From Alcanivorax sp. REN37 (GTDB lineage Bacteria; Pseudomonadota; Gammaproteobacteria; Pseudomonadales; Alcanivoracaceae), in NCBI RefSeq assembly GCF_041102775.1, contig NZ_JBGCUO010000001.1:2516438-2580437 (forward strand): DNA of 64,000 bases, given 5' to 3'. The position numbers and the translations under genes are program-made. Shown piece after piece: positions 26,233 through 37,018 of this stretch. The notes beneath the pieces were generated by a model that saw only the letters and a program-made list of their open reading frames with translations, did no database searches and was not told the DNA's origin. Position 1 is the first letter of the stretch, and each line of letters opens with the position of its first letter.

Positions 26233-26286
26233 GACCGACCTTTCTCCTTGCCTCGCTGCAAGCCGGACAGCGCCCGGCCCTTCCCG

Positions 26287-27555
26287 TTAATTCCGTGCTG
26301 CCAACCACTGGCCCAATTCGGTCGCCAGCGCTGCGCGTGCCATGCGTTGCTGCTGACCGTCGGCGAGGCACTTCACCGTGACCTCCTCCGCAGCCAGCTC
26401 ATCTTCGCCCAACAACAGCACCCAATTGGCGCCGCTACGGTCGGCTTTTTTCATCTGGCTCTTGAAGCTGCCGCCGCCGCAATGGCACTGCACACGCCGG
26501 CCCGGCAGCGCATCACGCAGCTGTTCGGCCAGCAGCAGCGCTGCGGTGGCGTCGCTGGAGACGATATAGAGCTCTGCCGCCGGCGTCAGTTCCGGAAGTT
26601 GCTGTTCCAGCAGCAAAATCAGTCGCTCGACGCCCACGGCGAAGCCCACCGCCGGGGTCGGTTTGCCGCCCAGCTGCGCGACCAAACCGTCGTAACGGCC
26701 GCCGGCACAGACCGTGCCCTGGGCGCCCAAGGCGGTGGTGACCCACTCGAATACGGTGCGGTTGTAGTAATCCAGCCCGCGGACTAGGCGCGGATTGATG
26801 CGGTAGGCGATGCCGGCTTGGTCGAGCATCGCCCGCAGCGTTTCAAAGTGGCTCTTGGTGGCGTCGCCGAAATAATCCAGCAGCGACGGCGCGTTCTGCA
26901 GTACCGCCTGAGTGGACGGATCTTTGCTGTCCAGCACCCGCAGCGGGTTGCGGGTCAGGCGGCGGCGGCTGTCTTCATCGAGCTGGTCCTGATGATCAGA
27001 CAGGTACGCCACCAGTGCATCGCGGTAGGCGGCGCGCTCATCGCTGTCACCCAGCGTATTCAGTTCCAAGGTCACCTGCTCGGTGAGACCGAGCTCGCGC
27101 CACAGGCGGGCGGTGAGCAGGATCACCTCGGCATCGATGTCCGGGCCGTCCATGCCGAACGTCTCGGCACCGATCTGATGGAACTGGCGGTAGCGGCCGG
27201 CCTGCGGCCGCTCGTAGCGGAACATCGGGCCGCGGTACCACAGCCGCTGGGTCTGGTTGTAAAGCAGCCCGTGCTCCTCGGCGGCGCGCACGCAACTGGC
27301 GGTGCCTTCCGGGCGCAGGGTCACCGACTCGCCGCTGCGGTCATCGAAGGTGTACATCTCTTTTTCGACGATATCGGTGACTTCACCGATGCCGCGTTGA
27401 AACAGCTCGGTCCGCTCCAGCACCGGCGTACGGATTTCACTGTAGCTGTAGGCGGCCAGCACCCCGGCCACCCGCGCTTCCAACCACTGCCACAGCGGCG
27501 ACTGCGCCGGCAGGATGTCGTTCATGCCTCGCACGGAGGCGATTTTCTTGCTCAC
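26287..27555 (-). CDS. hisS: Histidyl-tRNA synthetase
   Basis: 422 residues from a GTG at 27555 preceded by GGGGAG at 5 bases; the start [15 protein letters not shown] is canonical, whereas the longer open frame upstream is non-homologous. It charges tRNA-His. Class II motifs are present: motif 2 region [18 protein letters not shown], the histidine motifs [14 protein letters not shown] and AGGRYDGL, motif 3 [13 protein letters not shown], and a C-terminal anticodon-binding domain from about residue 325. It sits between ispG and yfgM in the usual ispG-hisS-yfgM-bamB-der order. Confidence 0.97.
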   Translation of the reverse strand: MSKKIASVRGMNDILPAQSPLWQWLEARVAGVLAAYSYSEIRTPVLERTELFQRGIGEVTDIVEKEMYTFDDRSGESVTLRPEGTASCVRAAEEHGLLYNQTQRLWYRGPMFRYERPQAGRYRQFHQIGAETFGMDGPDIDAEVILLTARLWRELGLTEQVTLELNTLGDSDERAAYRDALVAYLSDHQDQLDEDSRRRLTRNPLRVLDSKDPSTQAVLQNAPSLLDYFGDATKSHFETLRAMLDQAGIAYRINPRLVRGLDYYNRTVFEWVTTALGAQGTVCAGGRYDGLVAQLGGKPTPAVGFAVGVERLILLLEQQLPELTPAAELYIVSSDATAALLLAEQLRDALPGRRVQCHCGGGSFKSQMKKADRSGANWVLLLGEDELAAEEVTVKCLADGQQQRMARAALATELGQWLAARN

Positions 27556-27622
27556 GGGTACTCCCCGACAGTAACGGCAACGGGCGCCGGTACGGCGCCC
27601 GCGGTATTCAAAGGAAGCGGTT

Positions 27623-28753
27623 TCAGGCCTCGCCGGACCGCACGATGACGCCGGCTTCACGATCCTTGCGGCGCTGCTCAGCCTTGGCGCGCACCATGCG
27701 CTCCAGCTCGTCCACCAGGCTTTCGGCGCGCACGTGATGGCTCTTGTCACCGTCCTCGTAGGACAGGTTGTTGGGGGTGCCACCGGTGAGGCCGATGTCA
27801 GCCTCGCGCGCTTCGCCGGGCCCGTTCACCAGACAGCCAATCACCGCCAGGTCGATGGACTCACTGACGTCTTCCAGCCGCGCTTCCAGCTCGTTGACGG
27901 TGGCGATCACATCGAAGTTCTGCCGCGAGCAGCTCGGGCAGGCGATGATGTTGACGCCTTTCTTGCGCAGATTGAGGCTCTTGAGGATGTCGAAGCCGAC
28001 GCGAATTTCTTCCACCGGATCAGCCGCCAGCGAGATGCGGATGGTGTCGCCGATGCCTTCCATCAGCAGCGCCCCCAGCGCCACCGCCGACTTGACGGTG
28101 CCGGAGCGGAACACACCGGCTTCGGTCACACCGAGGTGCAGCGGCTGCTCCAGCTGGCGAGACAGCTTGCGGTACGCCTCCAGCGTCATGAACACATTCG
28201 ACGCTTTTACGCTGACCTTGTAGTCCTGGAAGTCGTAGCGATCGAGGATCTCGGCATGGCGCAGCGCCGACTCCACCAGCGCATCGGCGCAGGGTTCGTG
28301 GTACTTGCGCAGCAGCTCTTTTTCCAGCGAACCGCCGTTGACACCGATGCGAATCGGAATGCCGTGATCACGGGCCGACTGCACCACCGCGCGTACCCGG
28401 TCATCGCTGCCGATGTTGCCGGGGTTGATGCGCAGGCAATCGGCGCCCTCGTCCGCCACCCGCAACGCAATGGTGTGGTCGTAATGAATGTCCGCCACCA
28501 GCGGCACCGACACCTGGCGGCGGATGCGCCCGAACGCCTCGGCGGCGTCCATGGTCGGCACCGACACGCGCACGATATCGGCGCCGACCTGCTCCAGACG
28601 GCGGATTTGCGCCACGGTGGCGTCCACGTCACAGGTATTGGTGTTGGTCATGCTTTGGACAGAGATCGGCGCATCACCGCCGACCGGCACGTTGCCGACC
28701 ATGATCTTGCGGGTCGGTCGGCGCGTGATCTGAATCTCGGAGTGGCTTTCCAC
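27623..28753 (-). CDS. ispG: 4-hydroxy-3-methylbut-2-enyl-diphosphate synthase (flavodoxin)
   Basis: 376 residues from a GTG. IspG (GcpE) is a [4Fe-4S] enzyme of the methylerythritol phosphate pathway. It reduces the cyclic diphosphate MEcPP to HMBPP for isoprenoid synthesis. The TIM barrel begins with [17 protein letters not shown]. The C-terminal domain supplies the cluster cysteines in [13 protein letters not shown] and [12 protein letters not shown], with the Glu of the latter also conserved. It follows rodZ after 27 bases. As an iron-sulfur enzyme it depends on the Suf or Isc machinery encoded further right. Confidence 0.97.
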   Translation of the reverse strand: MESHSEIQITRRPTRKIMVGNVPVGGDAPISVQSMTNTNTCDVDATVAQIRRLEQVGADIVRVSVPTMDAAEAFGRIRRQVSVPLVADIHYDHTIALRVADEGADCLRINPGNIGSDDRVRAVVQSARDHGIPIRIGVNGGSLEKELLRKYHEPCADALVESALRHAEILDRYDFQDYKVSVKASNVFMTLEAYRKLSRQLEQPLHLGVTEAGVFRSGTVKSAVALGALLMEGIGDTIRISLAADPVEEIRVGFDILKSLNLRKKGVNIIACPSCSRQNFDVIATVNELEARLEDVSESIDLAVIGCLVNGPGEAREADIGLTGGTPNNLSYEDGDKSHHVRAESLVDELERMVRAKAEQRRKDREAGVIVRSGEA

Positions 28754-28780
28754 GGGGGAACTCCCGGCGCTGACGGCCTA

Positions 28781-29590
28781 CTACGGAACGTTGATGCGGA
28801 TCACCCGCCCACGCACGGAGCGCGGCAGGGTCTGCGGGTCACCATTGAGCTCGATGGCACTGACCGCTGCCGCATTACCCAAGGTCACGCGGAACGGCGC
28901 CTCGCCCGTGACTTCGATCTGACTGCCGGCGGTTTGTTCACCTTGGAACAAACGTTTGCCGTCAGCGTCGAGCACGTCCACCCAGCAGGCGTCGGCGAAG
29001 CTCATGGTCATGCGGTCGATTTCCGGGATCACCGGGTCCGGCGTGGCCGGCGGGGTCGGCGGCTCCGACAGCGCGCTGTCGACGGCCTCTGGGCCGGCAT
29101 CCAACGGCGGCAGTTCGATCTCGGCCGGGGTTTCAGGCGCGCTGTCCGGCGCCGCGTTATCCGGCACCGTCACGGTGGCGGCCGGCAGGTCCGGCTCTAG
29201 GTTGTCGGGCGGCGACGGGCGCGTGGCCCACCAGGCCAACGCACTCACCACCGCCAGCACCAAGATCAACACTGGCCACAGCCACAGGTTGCGGCGCTGG
29301 TGCGGGATCACATGGATCGGGGTGCGCAGCGTGCTCTCACGCTCATCTTTCACCAAGGCGTGGTACTGCGCCGCCAGCTCCTCGGCTGGCAGACCCAGCA
29401 GCCGTGCGTAGTTGCGCACGTAGCCTTTGACGAAGGTGGCTTCTGGCAGGCGGCGGTAATCATCCGCTTCCAGTGCTTTCAGGTAGGTGGTGGACAGGTG
29501 CAGCTTGGCCGCGGCTTCCTGCTCGGTAAGGTTCTGCCGGATCCGCTCTTCCTTGAGGCGCTGGCCGGGCAGAGTCTGTGCATCCGTCAT
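28781..29590 (-). CDS. rodZ: Cytoskeletal protein RodZ
   Basis: 269 residues. An N-terminal helix-turn-helix domain (about residues 8-80: LKEERIRQNLTEQEAAAKL, YLKALEADDYRRLPEATFVKGYVRNYARLL) binds MreB. A basic juxtamembrane stretch (HQRRNLW) and one transmembrane helix (about 107-127) follow. Then there is a Pro/Ala-rich periplasmic linker and a C-terminal DUF4115 beta domain (SFADACWVDVLDADGKRLFQG) ending in VIRINVP. RodZ links MreB to the cell-wall elongation machinery. Its ATG overlaps the pilF stop (ATGA), and GGAG lies upstream. The rlmN-pilF-rodZ-ispG order is standard. Confidence 0.95.
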   Translation of the reverse strand: MTDAQTLPGQRLKEERIRQNLTEQEAAAKLHLSTTYLKALEADDYRRLPEATFVKGYVRNYARLLGLPAEELAAQYHALVKDERESTLRTPIHVIPHQRRNLWLWPVLILVLAVVSALAWWATRPSPPDNLEPDLPAATVTVPDNAAPDSAPETPAEIELPPLDAGPEAVDSALSEPPTPPATPDPVIPEIDRMTMSFADACWVDVLDADGKRLFQGEQTAGSQIEVTGEAPFRVTLGNAAAVSAIELNGDPQTLPRSVRGRVIRINVP

Positions 29591-30381
29591 GATGAGCTCC
29601 CTGGGGCGGCGCTCGAACGCCCTGACCTCAGGGCGCGCAGCTCCGCTGAATCCGGATAATCCTGTTCCAATCGCTGGGTCAGCGTCTGCCGCTCGGCGTC
29701 AGCGCCACGGCGCTCGGCGAGGCGAATACCGACCAGCAATCCGGCGGCACTGGGCGCCTGCTGGTTGGCAGCATATTGGTCGTAGTAACGCTTGGCCAGC
29801 GACAGATCGCCGCGCTCCTGCGTCAGCTGGGTCAGCGCCAGCAGCGAGCGCTCAGGGTTGCGCGTCAACCGCAGCGCGCGCTGGAAAGCCTTCTCGGCCT
29901 GCGCATTGTCCCCCAGCGCCTGATAGCTGCGGCCGAGGTTCTCGAACGCACGGCCACGGCCGCTGTAACGGGGATCGTTAGCCACCCGTTCGAACTCGCG
30001 CACCGCGCCGCGGTAGTCGCCGCGCTGGTACAGCAAGATGCCGTAGTTATTGCGCGCCACTGCATAATCGCTGTCGATGCGCAGCGCGCGCTTGTAGTGC
30101 TGCTCTTCGCGCACGCTGTCGCCTTCGTAGCGGTACAGCAGCGCCATGGCGTTGTTAGCCGGCGCGCTGCGCGGATCCAATTCAAGTGCGCGGGAGAAGT
30201 GTTGGCGCGCCTCTTCCGGCTTGTCCATCTGCAGGTATTCCATGCCGGCGGCCACCCGGTGTTGCACCGCTTCATCGATGCGGACTTCACCGATACGTTC
30301 AGCGCCCGCGACACAGCCGGCCAACAGCGCGACGAAAGCGGCGCCCGCCAGAGCACGCGACAACCGGTGCACCACTGTCAT
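29587..30381 (-). CDS. pilF: Type IV pilus assembly lipoprotein PilF/PilW
   Basis: 264 residues with lipobox LLAGC (Cys at about residue 22) and then tandem TPR motifs over about 40-180. These are readable as [27 protein letters not shown] in pattern, [34 protein letters not shown], and [23 protein letters not shown]. PilF/PilW is the pilotin that moves the PilQ secretin to the outer membrane. It lies between rlmN and rodZ with 4-base overlaps on both sides. No other pilus genes are in this window, which is normal because pil genes are dispersed. Confidence 0.93.
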   Translation of the reverse strand: MTVVHRLSRALAGAAFVALLAGCVAGAERIGEVRIDEAVQHRVAAGMEYLQMDKPEEARQHFSRALELDPRSAPANNAMALLYRYEGDSVREEQHYKRALRIDSDYAVARNNYGILLYQRGDYRGAVREFERVANDPRYSGRGRAFENLGRSYQALGDNAQAEKAFQRALRLTRNPERSLLALTQLTQERGDLSLAKRYYDQYAANQQAPSAAGLLVGIRLAERRGADAERQTLTQRLEQDYPDSAELRALRSGRSSAAPGSSS

Positions 30382-31532
30382 GGGGCCATCCGCACGGTCT
30401 GCTGCTCTTCACCATCGGTGCCGGCACGCATGAATACCGTTTTCTGCCAGCGCTCGGCGCGGCGGGTCCGGTCCATCACCTCACCCACCAACTGCCCGCA
30501 GGCGGCGTCGATGTCATCACCGCGGGTGGTGCGGATGGTAGTCATCAGGCCGTGGTCGTTGAGGTATTTGTGGAACGCCAGCACGTCCGGCTTGGCGGGG
30601 CGCTCATAACCGGAATGCGGGAACGGGTTGAACGGGATCAGGTTCAGCTTCACCGGCATTTTGCCGCGCAGCAGCTTGACCAGCTGGCGGGCGTGCTCGG
30701 GCTGGTCGTTGACCCCTTTCAACATCACGTACTCCATGGTGATGGAGCGTTGACGGTCGCCGCTGCGCGCGTAGCGTTCACACGCCGCCAGCAGCTCCGC
30801 CAAAGGATATTTGCGGTTGAGCGGTACCAGCTCATCGCGCAGCGGATCATTGGGCGCGTGCAGCGAAATCGCCAGCGACACGTCCAACTCTTCATTGAGG
30901 CGGTCGATCATCGGCACCACCCCGGAGGTGGACAGCGTGATGCGACGTTTGGAAATGCCATACCCCAAGGTATCGAGCATCAGCCGCATGCTGCGTACGA
31001 CATTATCGTAATTGAGCAGCGGCTCGCCCATGCCCATCATCACCACGTTGGTGACCGGGCTTTCGCCGATGTTGCGGCGCGGGCCGAACGCTTTGCAGGC
31101 CAGCCACACCTGGCCAATGATTTCGGCGGTGCTGAGGTCGCGCTGGAATCCCTGCTTGCCGGTGGAGCAGAAGCTGCAATCCACCGAGCAACCGACCTGC
31201 GACGACACACATAGCGTGCCGCGCCGGCCATCTGGGATGAACACCGCTTCCACCGCACCACCGCCATCGACTTGCAACACCCATTTACGGGTGCCATCCC
31301 GGGAGATGCTTTCATGGAGCACCTCCGGCGGACGGATCTCAGCCACCTCAGCCAGCTTCTCACGCAGCTTTTTGCCGAGGTCGGTCATCTGCTCGAAATC
31401 ATCCGCCTGATGATGGTGGATCCATTTCAGCAGTTGCTGGGCGCGGAATTTCTTCTCGCCGATACCGAGGCAAAACGCCTCCATCTCAGCGTATGAGAAG
31501 CCCAGCAGATTGACCTTCGCCTGTTCCGTCAT
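30378..31532 (-). CDS. rlmN: Dual-specificity RNA methyltransferase RlmN
   Basis: 384 residues from ATG 31532, preceded by GGAG at 5 bases; the longer frame to 31556 is less likely. RlmN is a radical-SAM enzyme that methylates C2 of A2503 in 23S rRNA and A37 in some tRNAs. The cluster motif CSVDCSFCS follows SSQVG. The second catalytic Cys lies near the C-terminus in [19 protein letters not shown] and STSGVVP are also typical. The gene follows ndk after 25 bases on the minus strand and starts the rlmN-pilF-rodZ-ispG-hisS run. Confidence 0.97.
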   Translation of the reverse strand: MTEQAKVNLLGFSYAEMEAFCLGIGEKKFRAQQLLKWIHHHQADDFEQMTDLGKKLREKLAEVAEIRPPEVLHESISRDGTRKWVLQVDGGGAVEAVFIPDGRRGTLCVSSQVGCSVDCSFCSTGKQGFQRDLSTAEIIGQVWLACKAFGPRRNIGESPVTNVVMMGMGEPLLNYDNVVRSMRLMLDTLGYGISKRRITLSTSGVVPMIDRLNEELDVSLAISLHAPNDPLRDELVPLNRKYPLAELLAACERYARSGDRQRSITMEYVMLKGVNDQPEHARQLVKLLRGKMPVKLNLIPFNPFPHSGYERPAKPDVLAFHKYLNDHGLMTTIRTTRGDDIDAACGQLVGEVMDRTRRAERWQKTVFMRAGTDGEEQQTVRMAP

Positions 31533-31557
31533 AACCACTCCGGGATTAATGGGCACT

Positions 31558-31989
31558 TCAGCGGATGCGGGCGCAGAGCTCGTCAGCGCTGAAGAAGTAG
31601 CCGATTTCGCGAGCAGCAGAGGTCTCGGAGTCGGAGCCGTGCACAGCGTTCTCGTCGATGCTCTCAGCGAAATCAGCGCGGATGGTGCCAGCTGCTGCGT
31701 CTTTCGGGTTGGTGGCGCCCATCAGCTCGCGGTTCTTGGCAATCGCGCCTTCACCTTCCAGCACTTGCACCACCACCGGGCCGCTGGTCATGAACGACAC
31801 CAGGTCACCAAAGAAAGGGCGCTCGCGGTGTTCAGCGTAGAAGCCTTCAGCCTGCTCTTGGCTCAGTTGCACCATTTTCATGGCGACCAGGCGCAGGCCG
31901 GCGTTTTCAAACCGGGACTCGATCTGGCCGATCACGTTCTTGGCCACGGCATCGGGTTTGATAATGGAAAGGGTGCGCTCAACAGCCAT
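31558..31989 (-). CDS. ndk: Nucleoside diphosphate kinase
   Basis: 143 residues from ATG 31989 ([15 protein letters not shown]), the family's standard length and start. Ndk transfers the terminal phosphate of ATP to other nucleoside diphosphates through a phospho-histidine. The active His is in [13 protein letters not shown] near residue 117, and the Kpn-loop region with [15 protein letters not shown] is intact. It is the promoter-proximal gene of the minus-strand run. The divergent suf operon starts about 300 bp away, and the gap holds the suf promoter. Confidence 0.97.
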   Translation of the reverse strand: MAVERTLSIIKPDAVAKNVIGQIESRFENAGLRLVAMKMVQLSQEQAEGFYAEHRERPFFGDLVSFMTSGPVVVQVLEGEGAIAKNRELMGATNPKDAAAGTIRADFAESIDENAVHGSDSETSAAREIGYFFSADELCARIR

Positions 31990-32285
31990 CGGGGAAAAAC
32001 TCCGCAAACAAGGTTGGAATGGGTGGCACGGGCAACATGCCCTCGGCACCACCGGAACCGGCGGATTATACGCATCACACCGGAATTATGGTACCGTTGC
32101 CGCCGCGCTGGCGCGGCCCCGAAACCCGCTGGTCGCCGACACCGCCGCAGCCGCGGCTCCGACTTGTTGGCACGCGCGATTTTCAATCGGGGACCGAGTG
32201 CCCTATAATACCCGACCAAATTACTCTGGTATTACCCAGCCACCCGCCCGGGCCCAGGTCGCCCGACGACACAGGTCAACTTCCT
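31990..32285. other. Divergent ndk/suf control region
   Basis: No gene is seen in these 296 bases. The left half should carry the ndk promoter on the minus strand. The right half carries the suf promoter at 32178-32207 and about 78 bases of leader before sufB. Confidence 0.6.
32178..32207 (+). promoter_or_regulatory. Sigma-70 type promoter of the suf operon
   Basis: A consensus -10 hexamer TATAAT is at 32202-32207, with TTTTCA at 32178-32183 as a plausible -35 box (spacer 18). It lies about 80 bases before the sufB ATG. I see no strong IscR or Fur box overlapping it. Confidence 0.6.
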
Positions 32286-33728
32286 ATGAGCAGTCAAGCG
32301 GAACTGGACAGACTGATTCGCAGCGACTACGAGGCCGGCTTCGTCTCCGCTGTGGAGTCCGACACCCTGCCCCCCGGCCTCAGCGAGGACGTGATCCGCA
32401 TCATTTCAGCGAAGAAGAACGAGCCGGAATGGCTGCTGGAATGGCGCCTGAAAGCGTTTCGCACCTGGGAGGGCATGACCCACCCGGAGTGGGCCCACCT
32501 GAGCCATCCGCCGGTGGATTTCAACGAGATCTCCTACTATTCCGTGCCGAAAAGCATGGCCGACGGCCCGAAAAGCCTGGATGAGGTCGATCCCGAGCTG
32601 CTGCGCACCTATGAAAAGCTGGGCATTCCGCTGCACGAGCAGGAGATGCTGGCCGGGGTCGCGGTGGACGCAGTGTTCGACTCGGTCTCCGTCGGCACCA
32701 CTTTCCGCGAGAAGCTGCTGGAAGCCGGCGTCATCTTCTGCCCGATCTCCGAGGCGGTACACCTGTACCCGGAACTGATCCAGAAGTACCTCGGCACCGT
32801 GGTGCCGCAGGGCGACAACTTCTATGCGGCGCTGAACTCGGCGGTATTCTCCGACGGTTCGTTCGTGTACATCCCCAAGGGCGTGCGCTGCCCGATGGAG
32901 CTGTCCACCTACTTCCGCATCAACGAAGCCAAGACCGGCCAGTTCGAACGCACCCTGATCGTTGCCGACGAAGGCTCTTATGTGAGCTACCTGGAAGGCT
33001 GCACCGCGCCGATGCGCGATGAAAACCAGCTGCACGCCGCGGTGGTGGAGTTGGTGGCACTGCCAGGCGCCAACATCAAGTACTCCACGGTGCAGAATTG
33101 GTACCCCGGCGACGCCGAGGGCAAGGGCGGCATCTACAACTTCGTCACTAAGCGTGGCGTGGCCCATACCGACGCCAAGATTTCTTGGACGCAAGTGGAA
33201 ACCGGCTCCGCCATCACCTGGAAATACCCCAGCGTGATTCTGCGCGGTGACAATGCCGTGGGCGAGTTCTACTCGGTGGCGCTGACCCGCAACCTGCAGC
33301 AGGCAGACACCGGCACCAAGATGATCCACCTTGGCAAAAACACCAAGAGCACCATCATTTCCAAGGGCATTTCGGCCGGCCGCAGCAGCAACGTTTACCG
33401 TGGCCTGGTGCGCATCAGCCCGCGCGCCGAAGGGGCCCGCAACTTCACCCAGTGCGACTCGTTGCTGCTGGGCGATAGCTGCGCCGCGCACACCTTCCCG
33501 TACATCGAAAGCCGCAACCCCAGCGCGATGGTGGAGCACGAAGCCACCACCTCCAAGGTGTCCGACGATCAGCTGTTCTTGTGCCAAAGCCGTGGCATCG
33601 ACCCCGAAAAAGCGGTGTCGATGATCGTCAACGGCTTCTGCAAGGAAGTGTTCAAGGAATTGCCGATGGAGTTTGCCGTAGAAGCCGGCAAGCTGCTGGA
33701 AGTCAGTCTCGAAGGCGCTGTGGGCTGA
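32286..33728 (+). CDS. sufB: Fe-S cluster scaffold subunit SufB
   Basis: 480 residues from ATG 32286; the open frame extends upstream but the homologous start is [11 protein letters not shown]. SufB with SufC and SufD forms the SufBC2D scaffold where iron-sulfur clusters are assembled. Diagnostic segments are [20 protein letters not shown]-like [36 protein letters not shown], and [16 protein letters not shown]. The cluster/persulfide-handling region with CDSLLLGD and the C-terminal [16 protein letters not shown] end are present. First gene of sufB-C-D-S-A-T-E, 35 bases before sufC. Confidence 0.97.
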   Translation: MSSQAELDRLIRSDYEAGFVSAVESDTLPPGLSEDVIRIISAKKNEPEWLLEWRLKAFRTWEGMTHPEWAHLSHPPVDFNEISYYSVPKSMADGPKSLDEVDPELLRTYEKLGIPLHEQEMLAGVAVDAVFDSVSVGTTFREKLLEAGVIFCPISEAVHLYPELIQKYLGTVVPQGDNFYAALNSAVFSDGSFVYIPKGVRCPMELSTYFRINEAKTGQFERTLIVADEGSYVSYLEGCTAPMRDENQLHAAVVELVALPGANIKYSTVQNWYPGDAEGKGGIYNFVTKRGVAHTDAKISWTQVETGSAITWKYPSVILRGDNAVGEFYSVALTRNLQQADTGTKMIHLGKNTKSTIISKGISAGRSSNVYRGLVRISPRAEGARNFTQCDSLLLGDSCAAHTFPYIESRNPSAMVEHEATTSKVSDDQLFLCQSRGIDPEKAVSMIVNGFCKEVFKELPMEFAVEAGKLLEVSLEGAVG

Positions 33729-33763
33729 CCCCCACACCCGATCACCAACAGGATTGAACCCCG

Positions 33764-34522
33764 ATGCTGGAAATTATCGATCTGCACGCTGAAGTGGGCG
33801 GCAACGAAATCCTCAAAGGCCTGAGCCTGACCGTCCAACCCGGTGAGGTGCACGCCATCATGGGGCCGAACGGCTCCGGTAAAAGTACGCTGACTAACGT
33901 GCTGTCCGGGCGCGACGGCTATACCGTCACCGGCGGCACGGTGCGCTTTGACGGCCAAGATGTCACCGAGCTGAGCCCCGAACAACGCGCCCACGCGGGC
34001 ATCTTCTTGGCATTCCAGTACCCGGTGGAAATCCCCGGCGTCAGCAACATGGAATTCCTCAAGGCGTCGCTGGAGGCCACGCGCACCGCCCAGGGCAAAG
34101 AGCCGTGGGACGCGGTGACGCTGCTGCGCGAGGCGCGCGAAGCCTGCCGCCAGGTGAGCTTGGACCCGTCGTTCCTGAAACGCGGCGTCAACGAGGGCTT
34201 CTCCGGCGGTGAAAAAAAGCGCAACGAAATCATGCAAATGCTGATGCTGGAGCCGAAGCTGGCGCTGCTCGATGAGACCGACTCCGGCCTCGATATCGAC
34301 GCCCTGCAAGTGGTCGCCAAAGGCGTCAACTCGCTGCGCGCAGCGGACCGCTCGATCATCATGGTCACCCACTACCAGCGCCTGCTCGACTACATCGTGC
34401 CCGACTACGTTCACGTACTCGCCAACGGCCGCATCCTCAAGTCCGGCGGCAAGGACTTGGCACTGGAGTTGGAACAGCGCGGTTACGGCTGGCTCACCGG
34501 CGAAGAGGAAGCATCCGCATGA
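33764..34522 (+). CDS. sufC: Fe-S assembly ATPase SufC
   Basis: 252 residues, an ABC-type ATPase. Walker A is GPNGSGKST (about residues 33-41), the signature is FSGGEKKRNEI, Walker B LALLDETDSGLD, and the switch His is in MVTHYQRLL. SufC hydrolyses ATP to drive the conformational change of the SufBC2D scaffold; it is soluble, not a transporter. The ATG overlaps nothing upstream, and its stop overlaps the sufD ATG (ATGA). Length is typical. Confidence 0.98.
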   Translation: MLEIIDLHAEVGGNEILKGLSLTVQPGEVHAIMGPNGSGKSTLTNVLSGRDGYTVTGGTVRFDGQDVTELSPEQRAHAGIFLAFQYPVEIPGVSNMEFLKASLEATRTAQGKEPWDAVTLLREAREACRQVSLDPSFLKRGVNEGFSGGEKKRNEIMQMLMLEPKLALLDETDSGLDIDALQVVAKGVNSLRAADRSIIMVTHYQRLLDYIVPDYVHVLANGRILKSGGKDLALELEQRGYGWLTGEEEASA

Positions 34523-35760
34523 GCACCGCTGAGCTGTTGATGGCCCAAGCGCAGACCCAGTACGTTGTCGCCGACGACGCACTGGCGGCGCTGCGCCGCG
34601 ACGCCCAGGCGCGGCTCGACCAGCTGGGTTTCCCGGGTCGCGGCACCGAGGCGTGGAAATACACCTCCCTGTTCCCGCTGGAGCAAGGCCACTTGGCCAC
34701 CCGTGCCACCATCGCTACTCCGCGTCCACTGGCCGCGTTGGCGCCACTGCAACTGGTGCTGTGCAACGGCCGCCTGCAGACGCCGCCGGCCCTGCCCGCC
34801 GGCCTGTCACTGGCGCGCCTCGACGGTAGCCAGGCGGTGGACGCCGAAGTCATCAGCGACGCGCTGCAGACCCCGTTCGCGTGGCTCAACAACGCCACGC
34901 TGGAAGACGGCCTGCTGCTGACGGTCGCGGACGACACCGACATCGAACTGCCGGTGGAAGTCCTGCTGCAAGCCCACAGCGACGCCCCGGCACACTGCCA
35001 CACCCGCCTGCGCGTGGTGCTTGGCCGCAACAGCCGGCTGACGCTGATCGAACGCTACAGTGCGCTCGGCCCGGTGCTGACCAACGCCGTCACCGAATTG
35101 GTGGCCGGCGCTAACAGCCGCCTGGTGCACTACCGCCTGCAGGCAGAAGCGCAGGAAAGTCTGCACATCGGCACGCTGGTGATGGCCCCGGCCCGCGATG
35201 CGGTGATCGAGTGCGATCAGTTGATGCAAGGCAGCGCGCTGCGCCGTAACGATGTGCGCGCGATCCTCGCCGAGCCGGGCGCCCACGTGGCCCTGAACGG
35301 CATCTTCGTCGGCCGTGGCAGCACCCACACCGACAACCAGGTGTGCTTGGAGCACCGCACCCCACACGCCACCTCCGAGCAGGTCTACAAGGGCATGGCC
35401 GGTGATACCGCCAAGCTGGTGTTCAACGGCCGCATCCACATCTTCCCTGGCGCCAAGGGCACCGATGCCCAGCTCAGCAATAAGAACCTGCTGCTGTCGC
35501 CGGGCTGCGAGGTGAACAGCAAACCAGAACTGGTGATCTACAACGACGACGTCAAATGCAGCCACGGCACCACCTGTGGCCAACTTGATGAGCAGGCGCT
35601 GTTTTACCTGCGCTCGCGCGGCGTCGACGCCGCCGAAGCCCGGCGCATGTTGGGCCTCGGCTTCGTCAACGAACTGCTGGACGCACTGCCGGACCCGGCG
35701 GTGGCGGACTGGGCGCGCCCCTGGCTGGCGGCAGCGCTGGACGAAACTGCGGAGGCTTAA
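34519..35760 (+). CDS. sufD: Fe-S cluster assembly subunit SufD
   Basis: 413 residues, paralogous to SufB and built around a right-handed beta-helix core. Typical segments are RGTEAWKYTSL near the N-terminus and the C-terminal block FNGRIHIFPGAKGTDAQ, NKNLLLSPGCEVNSKPELVIYNDDVKCSHG, RSRGVDAAEARRML and FVNELLD. With SufB and SufC it forms the SUF scaffold and is implicated in iron delivery. It overlaps sufC by 4 bases and is 3 bases from sufS, so the three are tightly coupled. Confidence 0.97.
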   Translation: MSTAELLMAQAQTQYVVADDALAALRRDAQARLDQLGFPGRGTEAWKYTSLFPLEQGHLATRATIATPRPLAALAPLQLVLCNGRLQTPPALPAGLSLARLDGSQAVDAEVISDALQTPFAWLNNATLEDGLLLTVADDTDIELPVEVLLQAHSDAPAHCHTRLRVVLGRNSRLTLIERYSALGPVLTNAVTELVAGANSRLVHYRLQAEAQESLHIGTLVMAPARDAVIECDQLMQGSALRRNDVRAILAEPGAHVALNGIFVGRGSTHTDNQVCLEHRTPHATSEQVYKGMAGDTAKLVFNGRIHIFPGAKGTDAQLSNKNLLLSPGCEVNSKPELVIYNDDVKCSHGTTCGQLDEQALFYLRSRGVDAAEARRMLGLGFVNELLDALPDPAVADWARPWLAAALDETAEA

Positions 35761-35763
35761 GCC

Positions 35764-36990
35764 ATGAGCGGCCCGATCACTTTGTCGCTGCCAGAACGGC
35801 TGCGCCAGGAATTCCCCATCCTCAGCGAGACGCCCTACGGCAAACCGCTGGTGTACCTGGACAACGCCGCCACCACGCAGAAGCCGAACGCGGTGATCGA
35901 CGCCGTGGCGCATTACTACCGCCACCAGAACAGCAACGTGCACCGTGGCGCTCACTATTTAGGCGACCTCGCCACAGCGGCGCTGGAAAACGCCCGCGAC
36001 AGCGTCGCGCGCTTCATTGGCGCCGACCGCGAAGAAGTGATCTGGACCCGTGGCACCACCGAAAGCATCAACTTGGTGGCCCACGGCCTGCGGTCACAGT
36101 TGCGGCCCGGCGATGAAGTGCTGATCTCCAGCCTCGAACATCACGCCAACATCGTGCCTTGGCAGCAGGCCTGTGCCGCCACCGGTGCCACGCTGAAAGT
36201 GATTCCGCTGCAGGCCGACGCCAGCCTCGACCTGACCGATCTGGACCAGCTGATCAACGCCAACACTCGGGTGCTGGCGGTAACCTGGGCGTCCAACGCG
36301 CTGGGCGTGGTGACGCCGCTGCACACGCTGATCGCCCGTGCCCGTGACGTCGGCGCCTTGGTGGTGGTGGATGCCGCGCAGGCAATTTCCCATTTCCAGA
36401 TCAACGTGCGCGAGCTCGACTGCGATTTCATGGCGTTTTCCGGCCACAAGATGTTCGGCCCCACCGGCATCGGGGTGCTGTACGGTCGCAAGGAACACCT
36501 CAACGCCCTGCCGCCCTACCAGACCGGCGGCGAGATGATCGAGACGGTGACCTTCGAAACCGCCACCTGGAACCAACTGCCCTACAAGTTCGAAGCCGGC
36601 ACCCCGCACATCGCCGGCGCCATCGGCCTCGGTGCGGCGGTGGAATGGCTGGCGCGGCAGGACCGCAGCGCGTTCTTGGCCCACGAGAATGACCTGCGCG
36701 ATTACCTCACCGAGCGCGCGCGAGCGTTCCCGGGACTGCGCATCATCGGTGATACCGCGGACAAGGTGGCGACGCTGTCATTCCTGCTCGACGGCGCCCA
36801 CCCCAATGATGTTGGCACCCTGCTCGACCAGCAGGGCGTGGCGGTGCGCACCGGGCACCACTGCACCATGCCGCTGATGAATTTGCTCGGCATTCCCGGC
36901 ACTGTGCGCGCCTCGCTGGCGCCCTATAATAGCCGCGACGACGTGGACGCCTTGTTCACGGCGCTCGAAAAAGCCGCGCGCTTCTTGTAA
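35764..36990 (+). CDS. sufS: Cysteine desulfurase SufS
   Basis: 408 residues, a group II PLP-dependent cysteine desulfurase that supplies sulfane sulfur to SufE and then SufB. Readable features are PLVYLDNAATTQKP, TRGTTESINLVAHG, VVDAAQAISHFQINV, the PLP lysine in FMAFSGHKMFGPTGIGVLYG, and the persulfide Cys in VRTGHHCTMPLMN. The short loop around that Cys is the SufS type, unlike the IscS-type enzyme at 44,506-45,651. It lies between sufD and sufA. Confidence 0.97.
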   Translation: MSGPITLSLPERLRQEFPILSETPYGKPLVYLDNAATTQKPNAVIDAVAHYYRHQNSNVHRGAHYLGDLATAALENARDSVARFIGADREEVIWTRGTTESINLVAHGLRSQLRPGDEVLISSLEHHANIVPWQQACAATGATLKVIPLQADASLDLTDLDQLINANTRVLAVTWASNALGVVTPLHTLIARARDVGALVVVDAAQAISHFQINVRELDCDFMAFSGHKMFGPTGIGVLYGRKEHLNALPPYQTGGEMIETVTFETATWNQLPYKFEAGTPHIAGAIGLGAAVEWLARQDRSAFLAHENDLRDYLTERARAFPGLRIIGDTADKVATLSFLLDGAHPNDVGTLLDQQGVAVRTGHHCTMPLMNLLGIPGTVRASLAPYNSRDDVDALFTALEKAARFL

Positions 36991-37018
36991 GCGCGCCCGT
37001 CATCCTAGGAGAGTTGCC

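Noticed and set aside
26287..27783. Long N-terminal extension of hisS
   Set aside because: The extra residues are low-complexity and non-homologous; the GTG at 27555 has a good Shine-Dalgarno and gives the usual length.
27734..29200. 488-codon open frame antisense to ispG and rodZ
   Set aside because: Spans two real genes in reverse and is composed of low-complexity His/Arg/Val-rich sequence typical of antisense frames.
32406..33737. 443-codon open frame antisense to sufB
   Set aside because: Shadow of a highly conserved gene, with no ribosome-binding site or domain.
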